64,000 bases of DNA, from the NCBI GenBank assembly GCA_034933685.1, contig JAYFNB010000043.1, positions 59,659 to 123,658 on the forward strand, given 5' to 3'. This DNA is from UBA8514 sp034933685. GTDB taxonomy: Bacteria; Bacillota; Clostridia; Lachnospirales; Anaerotignaceae. Position numbers and translations under genes: made by a program. Positions within the stretch are counted from its first letter, which is position 1. Each line of letters begins with the position of its first letter. Positions 26,072 through 33,644 of the stretch are shown here, one piece after another. The notes under the pieces were generated by a model. That model saw nothing but the letters and a program-made list of their open reading frames with translations, searched no databases and had not been told where the DNA came from.

Positions 26072-26106
26072 GTAGTGCATATTAACTACTTAGTGAAGCT
26101 AGTGGT
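26072..26106 (+). repeat. attR: attP arm plus 14-bp core
   Basis: GTAGTGCATA (26072-26081), an 11-bp spacer and the core GTGAAGCTAGTGGT (26093-26106) are followed directly by lipoprotein coding sequence in the frame left off at 1066. The arm is the exact inverted repeat of 1070-1079. The dyad centre falls inside the core, between its third and fourth base, as expected for the crossover point. Confidence 0.85.
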
Positions 26107-26466
26107 TATTTACCATACACCGTTTATATGTCTACCAAGGATTATATCTCCGCAAATCCAGATACCATTCAAAAATTTACTAACGCAATATATAAAGGTC
26201 AACTGTGGGTAGATTCTCATACCTCAGCTGAAATTGCTGAAATTTGCCTTCCATATTTTGAAGACAGCAATATTGAAACCCTAACAAAAATTATTGACCG
26301 CTATAAATCACAGGACACATGGAAAGCTGACCCAGTTTTTGACCCAGACGGTTTTGAGCTGATTCAAGACATTATGGAAGAAGGCAGCGAGCTTAGCACT
26401 CGCGTTCCATTCGAGAAATTTGTAACAACAGATTTTGCTGACAAAGCTATTAAAACTGTTAAATAA
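26092..26466 (+). pseudogene. C-terminal half of the split substrate-binding lipoprotein
   Basis: This open frame continues the protein at 419-1066: SEASG at the core, then YLPYTVYMSTKDYISANPDT and a C-terminal region typical of NMT1/SsuA-like binding proteins (IQKFTNAIYKGQLWV, IAEICLPYF). It has no ribosome site of its own. An internal ATG at 26128 gives 112 residues but would not make a functional protein. It should be silent unless the 25-kb segment is excised. A terminator follows at 26471. Confidence 0.85.
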
Positions 26467-26470
26467 ATTT

Positions 26471-26506
26471 AAAAGGGAATGCTTATTTTTAGGCATTCCC
26501 TTTTCT
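26471..26506. terminator. Bidirectional terminator after the split lipoprotein gene
   Basis: AAAAGGGAATGCC-type stem with a TTATTTTTA loop, flanked by A and T runs, between the lipoprotein C-half and the convergent KamA-like gene. Its survival beside the C-half fits a once intact gene ending here. Confidence 0.8.
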
Positions 26507-26527
26507 TTATTCATAAATTACTGTTTA

Positions 26528-27619
26528 TTAATCAAGCCAACATTGGCTGTCGCTTACTTGGTATTCAAATATTTTTCCATAATTTTCGGTTTTTTTTGCT
26601 TCCTGATATTTAAAAATCATTTTATTAGGTGATATTTCACCTAATATTTCCATCTTTCCGCTTTCGTGGCTCATGCAATATTTAAAACTTTTGCCCAAAC
26701 CATTTACCATAGCCTTAGCCTCTTCAATTATTTTGTAGCCTTGTAAAAAAGGTACTTGGAACTGGTTTTTAACCCCAGTCACAGGTCTGCATTGAAAAAC
26801 GTAATATGGGTCTATACCCACTGCTGTAAGCCTGCGCAAAAGTGTTGCCATAGTTTGTGCTTTATCGTTTACCCCACGTAAAAGAACAGCTTGATTTTTC
26901 ACTGTAATACCTATTCTCTCTAAACAGTTTACAGCCTTAACCGCCTCCTCAGTTATTTCATTTGGATGATTAAACTGGGTAACCACATAAATTGTTTTCT
27001 TTCGGTTATATTTTTCAAGTATATTTAACAATTCTTCATCGCCATAAATTCTTGATGGAAGAACTACGGGTGTTCTTGTTCCAAAACGTATAAAATCCAA
27101 ATGTTCCATTTCAGATAATCGGCTTAAATATTTTTCAATCACTTCATTTTTGTTTAAGAAACTGTCTCCGCCAGATATAAGCACGTTGGATATTTCTTTG
27201 TGCTCATTAATATAATCCATTATTTCATCAAAATGAACTGCTATTTCATCGTCTGATGTTCCCACGAGCCTTTTTCTAAAACAATGCCTGCAATACATAG
27301 CACATAAACTTGTAGAAAGAATAAGTGCCGTTTGTGCATATTTGTGCTGAAGTCCTGTAATTACTGTGTTCGTTGCTTCGCCGCTAGTATCAAAGCTTCC
27401 GCTTACGTCTGTTTCCGTAACAGATGGAATGCTCATTTTTCTAATTGGGTCATCCCCATCTTCCTTATTAATAATAGAGAGATAATAGCTTCCCAAAGAC
27501 AACGGGAATTGGTCAAGAATTTCTTCCATTTTGCTGGTTTGTTCTTCTGAAAGATGTAAAATTTGTTTTAATTCCTCTGCCGATGTTATGTTTTTTTTCA
27601 GCTCGTCCAACCAATTCAT
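26528..27619 (-). CDS. KamA-family radical SAM aminomutase (lysine 2,3-aminomutase-like)
   Basis: The 363-residue protein has the radical-SAM cluster motif LCAMYCRHCFRKR (CxxxCxxC), VLISGGDSFLN in the SAM-binding position, and a C-terminal SHESGKMEI that would hold the PLP lysine. The fold matches KamA/EpmB. At 363 residues it is shorter than clostridial catabolic KamA (about 416) and nearer EpmB (about 340), so lysine 2,3-aminomutase activity is possible but not certain. No kamDE, lysine fermentation or efp genes are adjacent. AAAGGAGG precedes the ATG. Confidence 0.8.
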   Translation of the reverse strand: MNWLDELKKNITSAEELKQILHLSEEQTSKMEEILDQFPLSLGSYYLSIINKEDGDDPIRKMSIPSVTETDVSGSFDTSGEATNTVITGLQHKYAQTALILSTSLCAMYCRHCFRKRLVGTSDDEIAVHFDEIMDYINEHKEISNVLISGGDSFLNKNEVIEKYLSRLSEMEHLDFIRFGTRTPVVLPSRIYGDEELLNILEKYNRKKTIYVVTQFNHPNEITEEAVKAVNCLERIGITVKNQAVLLRGVNDKAQTMATLLRRLTAVGIDPYYVFQCRPVTGVKNQFQVPFLQGYKIIEEAKAMVNGLGKSFKYCMSHESGKMEILGEISPNKMIFKYQEAKKTENYGKIFEYQVSDSQCWLD

Positions 27620-27755
27620 ATAGTCGGCCTCCTTTCGTTTCTATAAATTAGTCCTGTTTCCAAAATGTCAGGCTTGTTTATAGTTTACCATAATCTTACA
27701 TTTATTGCCACATTAATATCAGCACTATTTTTTACACAAAAGTTCAATAAAATAC

Positions 27756-27790
27756 AAAAGCTTTTATGCAATTATGCATAAAAGCTTTTT
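27756..27790 (-). terminator. Terminator downstream of the GNAT gene
   Basis: A perfect 15-bp stem (AAAAGCTTTTATGCA and complement, 4-nt ATTA loop) with a short T-rich tail lies directly after the stop of the minus-strand GNAT gene, in the 170-bp gap before the KamA-like gene. Confidence 0.7.
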
Positions 27791-27791
27791 G

Positions 27792-28313
27792 TTAAATTTT
27801 TGATTTTTTGTATTTGTAAACATGGCTGTACAGTAATTTTTTATATTCATCAAATTGCTTTTGGTCTATTGGTTCACCCATTGTCATAATTTTAAGCTCT
27901 ATTGATTCTTCATTTTGCCTGTAAGGTGGCTGCAGGTAATAGTATTGGTTAAGCACAAATCCCGCTTTCTCGTAAAATCCAATTCTACGCCTTGCAATTT
28001 CTCCTTCCGGAGGCTCAACTTCAAGAAAAACCTTTCCATTAGAAACATTCAAAAACTTCGTAAGCATATTTTTGCCTGTTCCTTTTCCTCGCATGCTATC
28101 CATTACTGCAAAATGTTCTATATACACTGCCTCATTAAAATCCCATTGAGCAATAAATGCAGTTTTTTCTTCATTCATAAGCACACTGTACTGGGGTATT
28201 TCAAAAATCTTCTTTTGCTCTTGGTATGTGCGCATTTCCGTATTTGGAAAAGCATTGTCCATAATTTCAAAAATAGTATCAAAATCTGAAATATCAGCCC
28301 TTATAAGCTCCAT
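27792..28313 (-). CDS. GNAT-family N-acetyltransferase
   Basis: The 173-residue protein has the GNAT acetyl-CoA motif MRGKGTGKNMLTKFL (R/Q-x-x-G-x-G/A pattern) after IEHFAVMDS, and RRIGFYEKAGFVLNQ as motif B. The substrate is unknown. Many such small proteins acetylate antibiotics, polyamines or peptides. TAGGAGG precedes the ATG, and it is 12 bp downstream of the AEC transporter gene, suggesting co-transcription. Confidence 0.82.
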   Translation of the reverse strand: MELIRADISDFDTIFEIMDNAFPNTEMRTYQEQKKIFEIPQYSVLMNEEKTAFIAQWDFNEAVYIEHFAVMDSMRGKGTGKNMLTKFLNVSNGKVFLEVEPPEGEIARRRIGFYEKAGFVLNQYYYLQPPYRQNEESIELKIMTMGEPIDQKQFDEYKKLLYSHVYKYKKSKI

Positions 28314-28325
28314 TTGCCTCTCCTC

Positions 28326-29234
28326 CTACAAAAATAATGATAATAACGGTATTGTAACCATAGAAAACAAAGTAGATACAAATATATTTTGTGATGCAAA
28401 AACTTCATCGCCATTATATTTTGCCGCAAGAACGACGGAATTGCTGCCTGCCGGCATACCTGCTAACAATACTGAAACGCCTGCAACTACAGGGTCTACA
28501 TTCAAAAGCTTCAAAATAATAAGCATAACTGCCGGTATTATAAGCAGTCTTATTGCCGCAAAATATATAACAAGCTTATTAAAAACTTTTTTAGGGTCAG
28601 TTTCTGCCAAAATCATGCCAATAACCATCATAGATATTGCAGTTGAACCGCCACCCATGCTTTTAATTGCACTGTTTAAGAACACAGGTAAACTTAACGG
28701 CGTCACCATCAAAACCATGCCAATAAACACTGACACAATGCAAGGGTGAGTAAGTATAGTTTTAATTACCTGTTTTCTATCCGTTTTAACAAACATAGCC
28801 ATGCCAATTGTCCACGTAAAGATACGTATGGGCAGACATTGCACTGACGCAAGTATGAGCCCTTCATCACCATAAACTCCATGTGAAACCGGCATTCCTA
28901 TATATCCTGCATTAGAACATATTATTCCTGTACGCAGCACCGCTTGTTGGTCTTTGTTCGCCATAAAAAATAAATACTTTGAAATAAAAATATATGCAAT
29001 CTGTGCAATTGTTCCTATTATAAGTGCTTGTGTTGAAAACTTAAGTACTTCTGGAGAAAATTCCATATTAAATGAGCTTATAATCATACAGGGCAATAAA
29101 GCATTCAAAAGCATATTAATTATACTTTTTCTAGCTTCAGCCGACACAAGATTCATTTTCCTTAAAAAAACTCCAACTAAAAGCAGTATTAAAAGCATTA
29201 GCTGTAAATCCACTACATCCTTAAAATTAATCAT
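28326..29234 (-). CDS. AEC (auxin efflux carrier) family transporter
   Basis: The 302-residue membrane protein has ten hydrophobic helices in two halves. Signature stretches are NMLLNALLPCMIISSFN near the N terminus and CSNAGYIGMPV in the middle, which are characteristic of the AEC/YfdV/MleP family that moves malate, malonate or similar weak acids. The substrate cannot be assigned. AAGGAT precedes the ATG. The GNAT gene follows on the same strand. Confidence 0.82.
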   Translation of the reverse strand: MINFKDVVDLQLMLLILLLVGVFLRKMNLVSAEARKSIINMLLNALLPCMIISSFNMEFSPEVLKFSTQALIIGTIAQIAYIFISKYLFFMANKDQQAVLRTGIICSNAGYIGMPVSHGVYGDEGLILASVQCLPIRIFTWTIGMAMFVKTDRKQVIKTILTHPCIVSVFIGMVLMVTPLSLPVFLNSAIKSMGGGSTAISMMVIGMILAETDPKKVFNKLVIYFAAIRLLIIPAVMLIILKLLNVDPVVAGVSVLLAGMPAGSNSVVLAAKYNGDEVFASQNIFVSTLFSMVTIPLLSLFL

Positions 29235-29405
29235 ATGTATATCCTTATCTTGTAATATTTCACTGCTTTAACGCATGATAAAATTCAGTCTACTCCTCAG
29301 CTATTTTTTTGTCAAGAAATACAATAAATTTACATATTATTAATACAATTTCCCTGAAATGATGTATAATATAAAAATATTAAAAATTACTAAACGGGGT
29401 GTACT

Positions 29406-30713
29406 ATGAGAAAATTTATGAAATTCCTTGCAGTTGCTTTGCTCTCCTTTTTATTCTGCGTGCCTGTCTTCGCACAACAAGGGGATATAAGCGTTTATTT
29501 AAACAACAGCCAAATGACCTTTGATACCCAACCGCAAATAATAAACAACACAACCATGGTGCCCTTGCGTGCAATATTTGAGTCTATGGATTATGATGTT
29601 TATTGGGATGATGACACTAAAACCGTAACCGGCATTAATAACGAAAACATTATTCAGCTAACTATAAACAACTCAACTGCGTATAAAAATGGCGAATCTA
29701 TTTTACTTCAAACGCCACCACAAATTAATAATGGCACTACCCTTGTTCCACTTAGGTTTATTGCTGAAAGTGCAAGTGCAACTGTTAACTGGGACGAAAC
29801 AACTAGCACTGTATACATTTTCACCTCTGAAAACTATGCTGATAATATTAATGAAGTTGAAAATAAAAATGTCAGCGAGGAAGAGCTAAAAAAAACCACT
29901 GTGCTTATTAACACCAATCAGTGGCAAGGAAGTGGTGTAATACTTTCATCCGACGGCTACATAGCCACAAACTTTCATGTTGTTGAAAATGCCTCATTAA
30001 TAAGGGTAGAATTTTATGATCGCAGCATTTATAGCGGAAAGGTTCATATTGCTGGCTACGATACCGCCCGCGACCTTGTAATACTTAAAATTGATGCCAA
30101 TAATTTGACCTACGCTGCCATTGGCAATTCCGATGAAGTTGAAATTGGTGAAAGTGTTACAGCAATAGGCTCACCTAACGGTGTACTTAATGTTGTGTCG
30201 ACTGGTAAAGTTACAGATAAAAACGATTTTATAATAAGCAGTAGTGCCTATATTACTGGCGGAAGCAGCGGCGGAGGATTATTTAACTCAAAAGGTGAGG
30301 TAATTGGCATTAATTCCTCCTATGATACCATTGAGCACTATATGGCTATTCCAATTAACTTTGTAAGTGAAATGGATATATCCCAAAATATTTCCCTCGA
30401 TTCATGGCGTAACATTAATGCAAGCCTTGTTGCTCCACAAACATTTACATATGCTGTAGAAAAAAATACAGCCTCAATAAGCTGGGATCCTGTGTATTCC
30501 ACAGACGGTTACCACATATACACTTCCTATGAAGAGGATGGGAAATACACGCTTTTAAGAAACCCTACTGAAAATACAAATATTTGGAGCTGGGGATTTC
30601 CTTATTGCTTTAAAATAACCGCCACTGTCGACAATACCTTTTATTTTAAAATTTCTTCTGTAAGAAACGGTGTAGAGTCGCCTTTAAGCAAGGCATATAA
30701 AGTTGAGATGTAA
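29406..30713 (+). CDS. Secreted trypsin-like serine protease with copper-amine-oxidase N-domain
   Basis: This is a 435-residue exported protein. Order: signal peptide (1-23, cut near VFAQ), a CuAO-N1 domain (about 30-140) with two copies of the motif WDDDTKTV / WDETTSTV that follow MVPLRAIFE and LVPLRFIAE, a chymotrypsin-like HtrA/DegP protease domain, and a C-terminal fibronectin-III-like domain (about 340-435). The triad is visible: His about 191 (NFHVVEN), Asp about 222 (ARDLVILK), Ser about 287 (GGSSGGGLF). No PDZ domain follows, unlike HtrA. The CuAO domain probably binds wall components. GGGG precedes the ATG. Confidence 0.85.
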   Translation: MRKFMKFLAVALLSFLFCVPVFAQQGDISVYLNNSQMTFDTQPQIINNTTMVPLRAIFESMDYDVYWDDDTKTVTGINNENIIQLTINNSTAYKNGESILLQTPPQINNGTTLVPLRFIAESASATVNWDETTSTVYIFTSENYADNINEVENKNVSEEELKKTTVLINTNQWQGSGVILSSDGYIATNFHVVENASLIRVEFYDRSIYSGKVHIAGYDTARDLVILKIDANNLTYAAIGNSDEVEIGESVTAIGSPNGVLNVVSTGKVTDKNDFIISSSAYITGGSSGGGLFNSKGEVIGINSSYDTIEHYMAIPINFVSEMDISQNISLDSWRNINASLVAPQTFTYAVEKNTASISWDPVYSTDGYHIYTSYEEDGKYTLLRNPTENTNIWSWGFPYCFKITATVDNTFYFKISSVRNGVESPLSKAYKVEM

Positions 30714-30718
30714 ATTAT

Positions 30719-30783
30719 AAAAAAAGACCATAGTTAGAGTTCTGAACTAAATAATTCAGTTCACTCTTACAATGGTCTTTTTC
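30719..30783. terminator. Bidirectional terminator
   Basis: AAAAAAGACCAT and ATGGTCTTTTT form the outer stem of a long hairpin with an inner GTTCTGAACT element. It sits between the protease gene and the convergent DUF1847 gene. Confidence 0.8.
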
Positions 30784-30786
30784 TTA

Positions 30787-31437
30787 TTAGAACTTTTGTG
30801 GCTTAAGTAACTTGCTATAATATCCTTCCGTTAAATACAGCGGTTGTGCTGCATTATGCCCTGTAACCCTGTCTTTGGTAAACAAAACAGTTACAGGTGC
30901 TTCACAATACTTAAAAAACAAAGTATCATGTCCAACACAAAGACCCATAAGCACAACTAAATCTACATTCTCGTCGTTCATTAACCTAGCCTGCATAATT
31001 GGGTTGCAAAACGGCTCATGCCTGCCGCTTTTAATTTTATTTTCCTCTGGTATTCCAATTTCAGTTTTGTCTCGGTTTCCAACCTTACATGCAACACCTG
31101 TTGCCTCAATTTCATTTGCCCGAAGTATCTTTGCAAATGTTCGTGCTTCCCGTATGGTTCCAACACATGTTGCAATACCTACCTTTTTTGCACCTATCTT
31201 CTTGGCAAATAAAACAGTTTCCTCTACACGTGTTAATTTACAATAAAAATTACCCTCAATTTCTGCCGCTGCCGAAAGAATTTTCATATTCTCGTCTTCA
31301 TCAAGATACATGCTAATGGTTTCGTCAAAATATTCGCCGGCAATTGCTTCAGTTCTGCACCCTTCGGGATAAGGAAATTTCTGACTACTGCAAGTAACCT
31401 TAAAACAGTCTACACAGCTAAAATTCGTTTCTTCCAT
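30787..31437 (-). CDS. DUF1847 family cysteine-rich protein
   Basis: The 216-residue cytoplasmic protein has an N-terminal cysteine group (CVDC, then CSSQ and GCRTEA) and a C-terminal domain with KIGAKKVGIATCVGT, CNPIMQARLMN, VLMGLCVGHDTLF and KDRVTGHNAAQPLY. This pattern matches DUF1847, predicted to bind metal or a cluster through its cysteines. The function is unknown. Many anaerobes carry it. AAAGGAGG precedes the ATG. It is followed by a terminator and preceded by the ybaK gene on the same strand. Confidence 0.75.
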   Translation of the reverse strand: MEETNFSCVDCFKVTCSSQKFPYPEGCRTEAIAGEYFDETISMYLDEDENMKILSAAAEIEGNFYCKLTRVEETVLFAKKIGAKKVGIATCVGTIREARTFAKILRANEIEATGVACKVGNRDKTEIGIPEENKIKSGRHEPFCNPIMQARLMNDENVDLVVLMGLCVGHDTLFFKYCEAPVTVLFTKDRVTGHNAAQPLYLTEGYYSKLLKPQKF

Positions 31438-31491
31438 TATTAGTCCCTCCTTTAAAATAGCACTTATTTACCCATATATAAACCATTACCT

Positions 31492-31962
31492 CTAAGCTGT
31501 TAAGTCCGCCTCTTTTGCATCAATAAATTTAATAAGAACTTCTGGGTTTATTATTACCTGACATCCCCTAACCCCAGCACTTATACTGATATTGTCAAAA
31601 AGCTCTGCTGTTTCGTCGATATATGTTGTAAACTTTTTCTTCATTCCTATTGGAGAACAGCCACCACGTATATAACCAGTAAGCCCCAAAAGTTCTTTAA
31701 CATGAATCATTTCAATGCTTTTATTCTGAGATATCTTTGCCGCTTTTTTTAAATCAAGCTCTTCTGCCACAGGTATTACAAAAACAGTTGGCCCTGTTTT
31801 ATCTCCTTTTGTAACAAGAGTTTTAAAAACCTGCTCAGCCGGCATATTAATTGCCTTCGCAGCATGCGCTCCTGAAAGGTCATCTTCAGAGTATTCGTAT
31901 TCTGCCGTGGTATATGCTATTTTTTCTGCATCCAGCATACGCATTACGTTTGTTTTAGTCAT
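31492..31962 (-). CDS. ybaK: Cys-tRNA(Pro) deacylase, YbaK/EbsC type
   Basis: The 156-residue trans-editing protein hydrolyses Cys mis-attached to tRNA-Pro. Family features: HAAKAINMPAEQVFKTLVTK with the invariant Lys, GYIRGGCSPIGMKKKFTTYID, and ISAGVRGCQVIINPE. Length and motifs are complete. The open frame reaches a TTG at 31971, but the ATG at 31962 is closer to the normal N terminus (MTKTNVMRML). AAAGGA lies upstream. Confidence 0.9.
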   Translation of the reverse strand: MTKTNVMRMLDAEKIAYTTAEYEYSEDDLSGAHAAKAINMPAEQVFKTLVTKGDKTGPTVFVIPVAEELDLKKAAKISQNKSIEMIHVKELLGLTGYIRGGCSPIGMKKKFTTYIDETAELFDNISISAGVRGCQVIINPEVLIKFIDAKEADLTA

Positions 31963-32001
31963 AACGCTCAATCCTTTATAAATATCTAATTTACTTTATT
32001 T

Positions 32002-32727
32002 CTAAAAAATACTGAAAATCCATGCAATAAAATTTTGGACTGGCGGCAAGTAATATATAACAGGCACAAGTATGGCGGGAAGCATGTTTCCAACCTTAAA
32101 CCGCCTTATTTCCAACATATTGCACCCTATGGCAAAAATCATAATTCCACCTATTATTGATATTTCACGCATCATTGCCGCCGTCATATACTGCTGCACA
32201 ACAGAAGCAAGCATTGTGAGTGCTCCTTGATATAAAAAAACCGAAACAGCAGAAAACAATACGCCTATGCCCAATGTTGAGGCAAATATAATCGATGTAA
32301 CACCGTCTAGCACACTTTTAGTGAAAAGTGTTGTGTGTACACCTTGTATACCGCTTTCAATTGAACCTAATATTGCCATAGTTCCCACGCAAAACGTAAG
32401 GCTTGCTGTAACAAATCCCTGAGATACGTTTCCACCCTTACTGCCTATCTTACTTTGTATTATGTCTCCAACCGCTTCCAATTTTTCTTCTATCTTCATG
32501 GTTTCGCCTATTATAGAACCTATTACAAGGCTAACGATATATAAAATAGCCTCTGCCTCGCCGCTTAATAAACCTCCAAGGGCTGTTGAAATTCCTATAA
32601 AGGCAACAGAAAGCCCCAGCACGCTTATTATAATATCTTTGTACCTGGGCTTCATTCCGCCTCTAAGCATAAGCCCTATTAATCCTCCAATTGCAATTGC
32701 AAATGCGTTCACTATTGTTCCAAGCAT
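32002..32727 (-). CDS. DUF554 family membrane protein
   Basis: The 241-residue protein has about six to seven membrane helices. It begins GTIVNAFAIAIGGLIGL, contains KSVLDGVTSIIFASTLGIGV, and ends with NMLPAILVPVIYY, the conserved stretches of DUF554 (YdfK/YqgA-like) proteins. Transport function is suspected in the family but unproven. GGGAG precedes the ATG. It is 14 bp downstream of the glycosylase gene and may share its transcript. Confidence 0.8.
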   Translation of the reverse strand: MLGTIVNAFAIAIGGLIGLMLRGGMKPRYKDIIISVLGLSVAFIGISTALGGLLSGEAEAILYIVSLVIGSIIGETMKIEEKLEAVGDIIQSKIGSKGGNVSQGFVTASLTFCVGTMAILGSIESGIQGVHTTLFTKSVLDGVTSIIFASTLGIGVLFSAVSVFLYQGALTMLASVVQQYMTAAMMREISIIGGIMIFAIGCNMLEIRRFKVGNMLPAILVPVIYYLPPVQNFIAWIFSIF

Positions 32728-32741
32728 TATGTATCTCCCAA

Positions 32742-33632
32742 CTAGGCATCTTTGCCTGTTCCTATCTTAAATTGCCTTGCATAATTGAACAAATATTGCT
32801 GTGCAAAACCAGCATACTTACCAAATTTTTCATCTGCAAGGCTATGTATATCCTTTATTGGTGCATCTTTTTGGTCAAAGTAGAAATAGCTCATTATCCT
32901 TTTAACCCAAACGTCCGTCGGGAAAGCGTCGCTTCGATTTAGAGAAAACAGCATAACACAATCTGCCACTTTGGGTCCAACACCATGTATTCCCATAAGC
33001 AAAGCTTGTACTTCTTTTGTGGTAAGATTTTTAAAATTTTCGTGATTAAGGCTGCCTTCTACATATTTTGTTACGGCATCTGCAATATATTTTCCTCTAA
33101 ACCCTGTTTTGCACTCCATTAATTCATCGCCGCTTACTCCATACAATTTTTCAGGCGTTGGAAAGGAAAAATAATCCTCACCTTCAATTGTTTTAATATA
33201 TTCACCATATTTTTTGCTTAAATTGCTAACAACTTTTTTGATCATTGGTATTCTATTGTTCTGTGAAATTATAAATGAAATAAGGCACTGAAAAAAATCC
33301 TGATTTATTATTCTTATACCCGGTGCATACTCCAATGCCTTCTTTAAAGTTTCATCTTTCTTAGAAAGTAGCGCTTTAATTTTTCCGTAATCTCGGGTCA
33401 AATCGAAATAATCCACCCATATTTTTTCAAATTCTTCTTTGGTAGTATCCTCAAAAACTATATTTCGGTTTCTGCTGTAAATGTGCAGTGCCCTTCCAAA
33501 TGCAGTCACGACATAGTCCTCTTCATCAAGCTTATTAAAATTGAAGCACTGACCACATTCTAGTGTTTGAGATATTATAAAATCTCCGTCAATTTTAAGA
33601 CAGATATCTCTGTTTTTAACCGTATAATCCAT
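32742..33632 (-). CDS. ogg: 8-oxoguanine DNA glycosylase, OGG1 type
   Basis: This bifunctional glycosylase/AP-lyase removes oxidised guanine. The 296-residue protein has an OGG_N domain (about 1-110, with TLECGQCFNFNK) and an HhH-GPD domain. Catalytic residues are present: the hairpin GIHGVGPKVADC holds the Schiff-base Lys, and FPTDVWVKRIM holds the catalytic Asp. The FISQNNRIPMIKKVV segment also matches the family. It lies upstream of the DUF554 gene. The ribosome site is weak (AGG 10 nt before the ATG). Confidence 0.88.
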   Translation of the reverse strand: MDYTVKNRDICLKIDGDFIISQTLECGQCFNFNKLDEEDYVVTAFGRALHIYSRNRNIVFEDTTKEEFEKIWVDYFDLTRDYGKIKALLSKKDETLKKALEYAPGIRIINQDFFQCLISFIISQNNRIPMIKKVVSNLSKKYGEYIKTIEGEDYFSFPTPEKLYGVSGDELMECKTGFRGKYIADAVTKYVEGSLNHENFKNLTTKEVQALLMGIHGVGPKVADCVMLFSLNRSDAFPTDVWVKRIMSYFYFDQKDAPIKDIHSLADEKFGKYAGFAQQYLFNYARQFKIGTGKDA

Positions 33633-33644
33633 TTTTACCCCAGC

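Larger units (their letters stand above)
1053..26106 (+). mobile_element. 25-kb segment bracketed by attL/attR of a large serine recombinase, filled with core genes
   Basis: The segment starts and ends at identical, directly oriented 14-bp cores that interrupt a lipoprotein gene. Its last gene is the recombinase, ending 23 bp before the right core. Joining the two inner ends gives a 48-bp attP with imperfect dyad symmetry (17 of 24 positions match, including ten consecutive outer bases). Joining the outer ends restores an intact 335-codon lipoprotein gene. Between the ends there are no phage, conjugation or cargo genes. The content is housekeeping (psd through purK). The boundaries are read directly from the sequence. 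That the whole segment can still move, or once moved as a circle, is inference. Confidence 0.7.
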
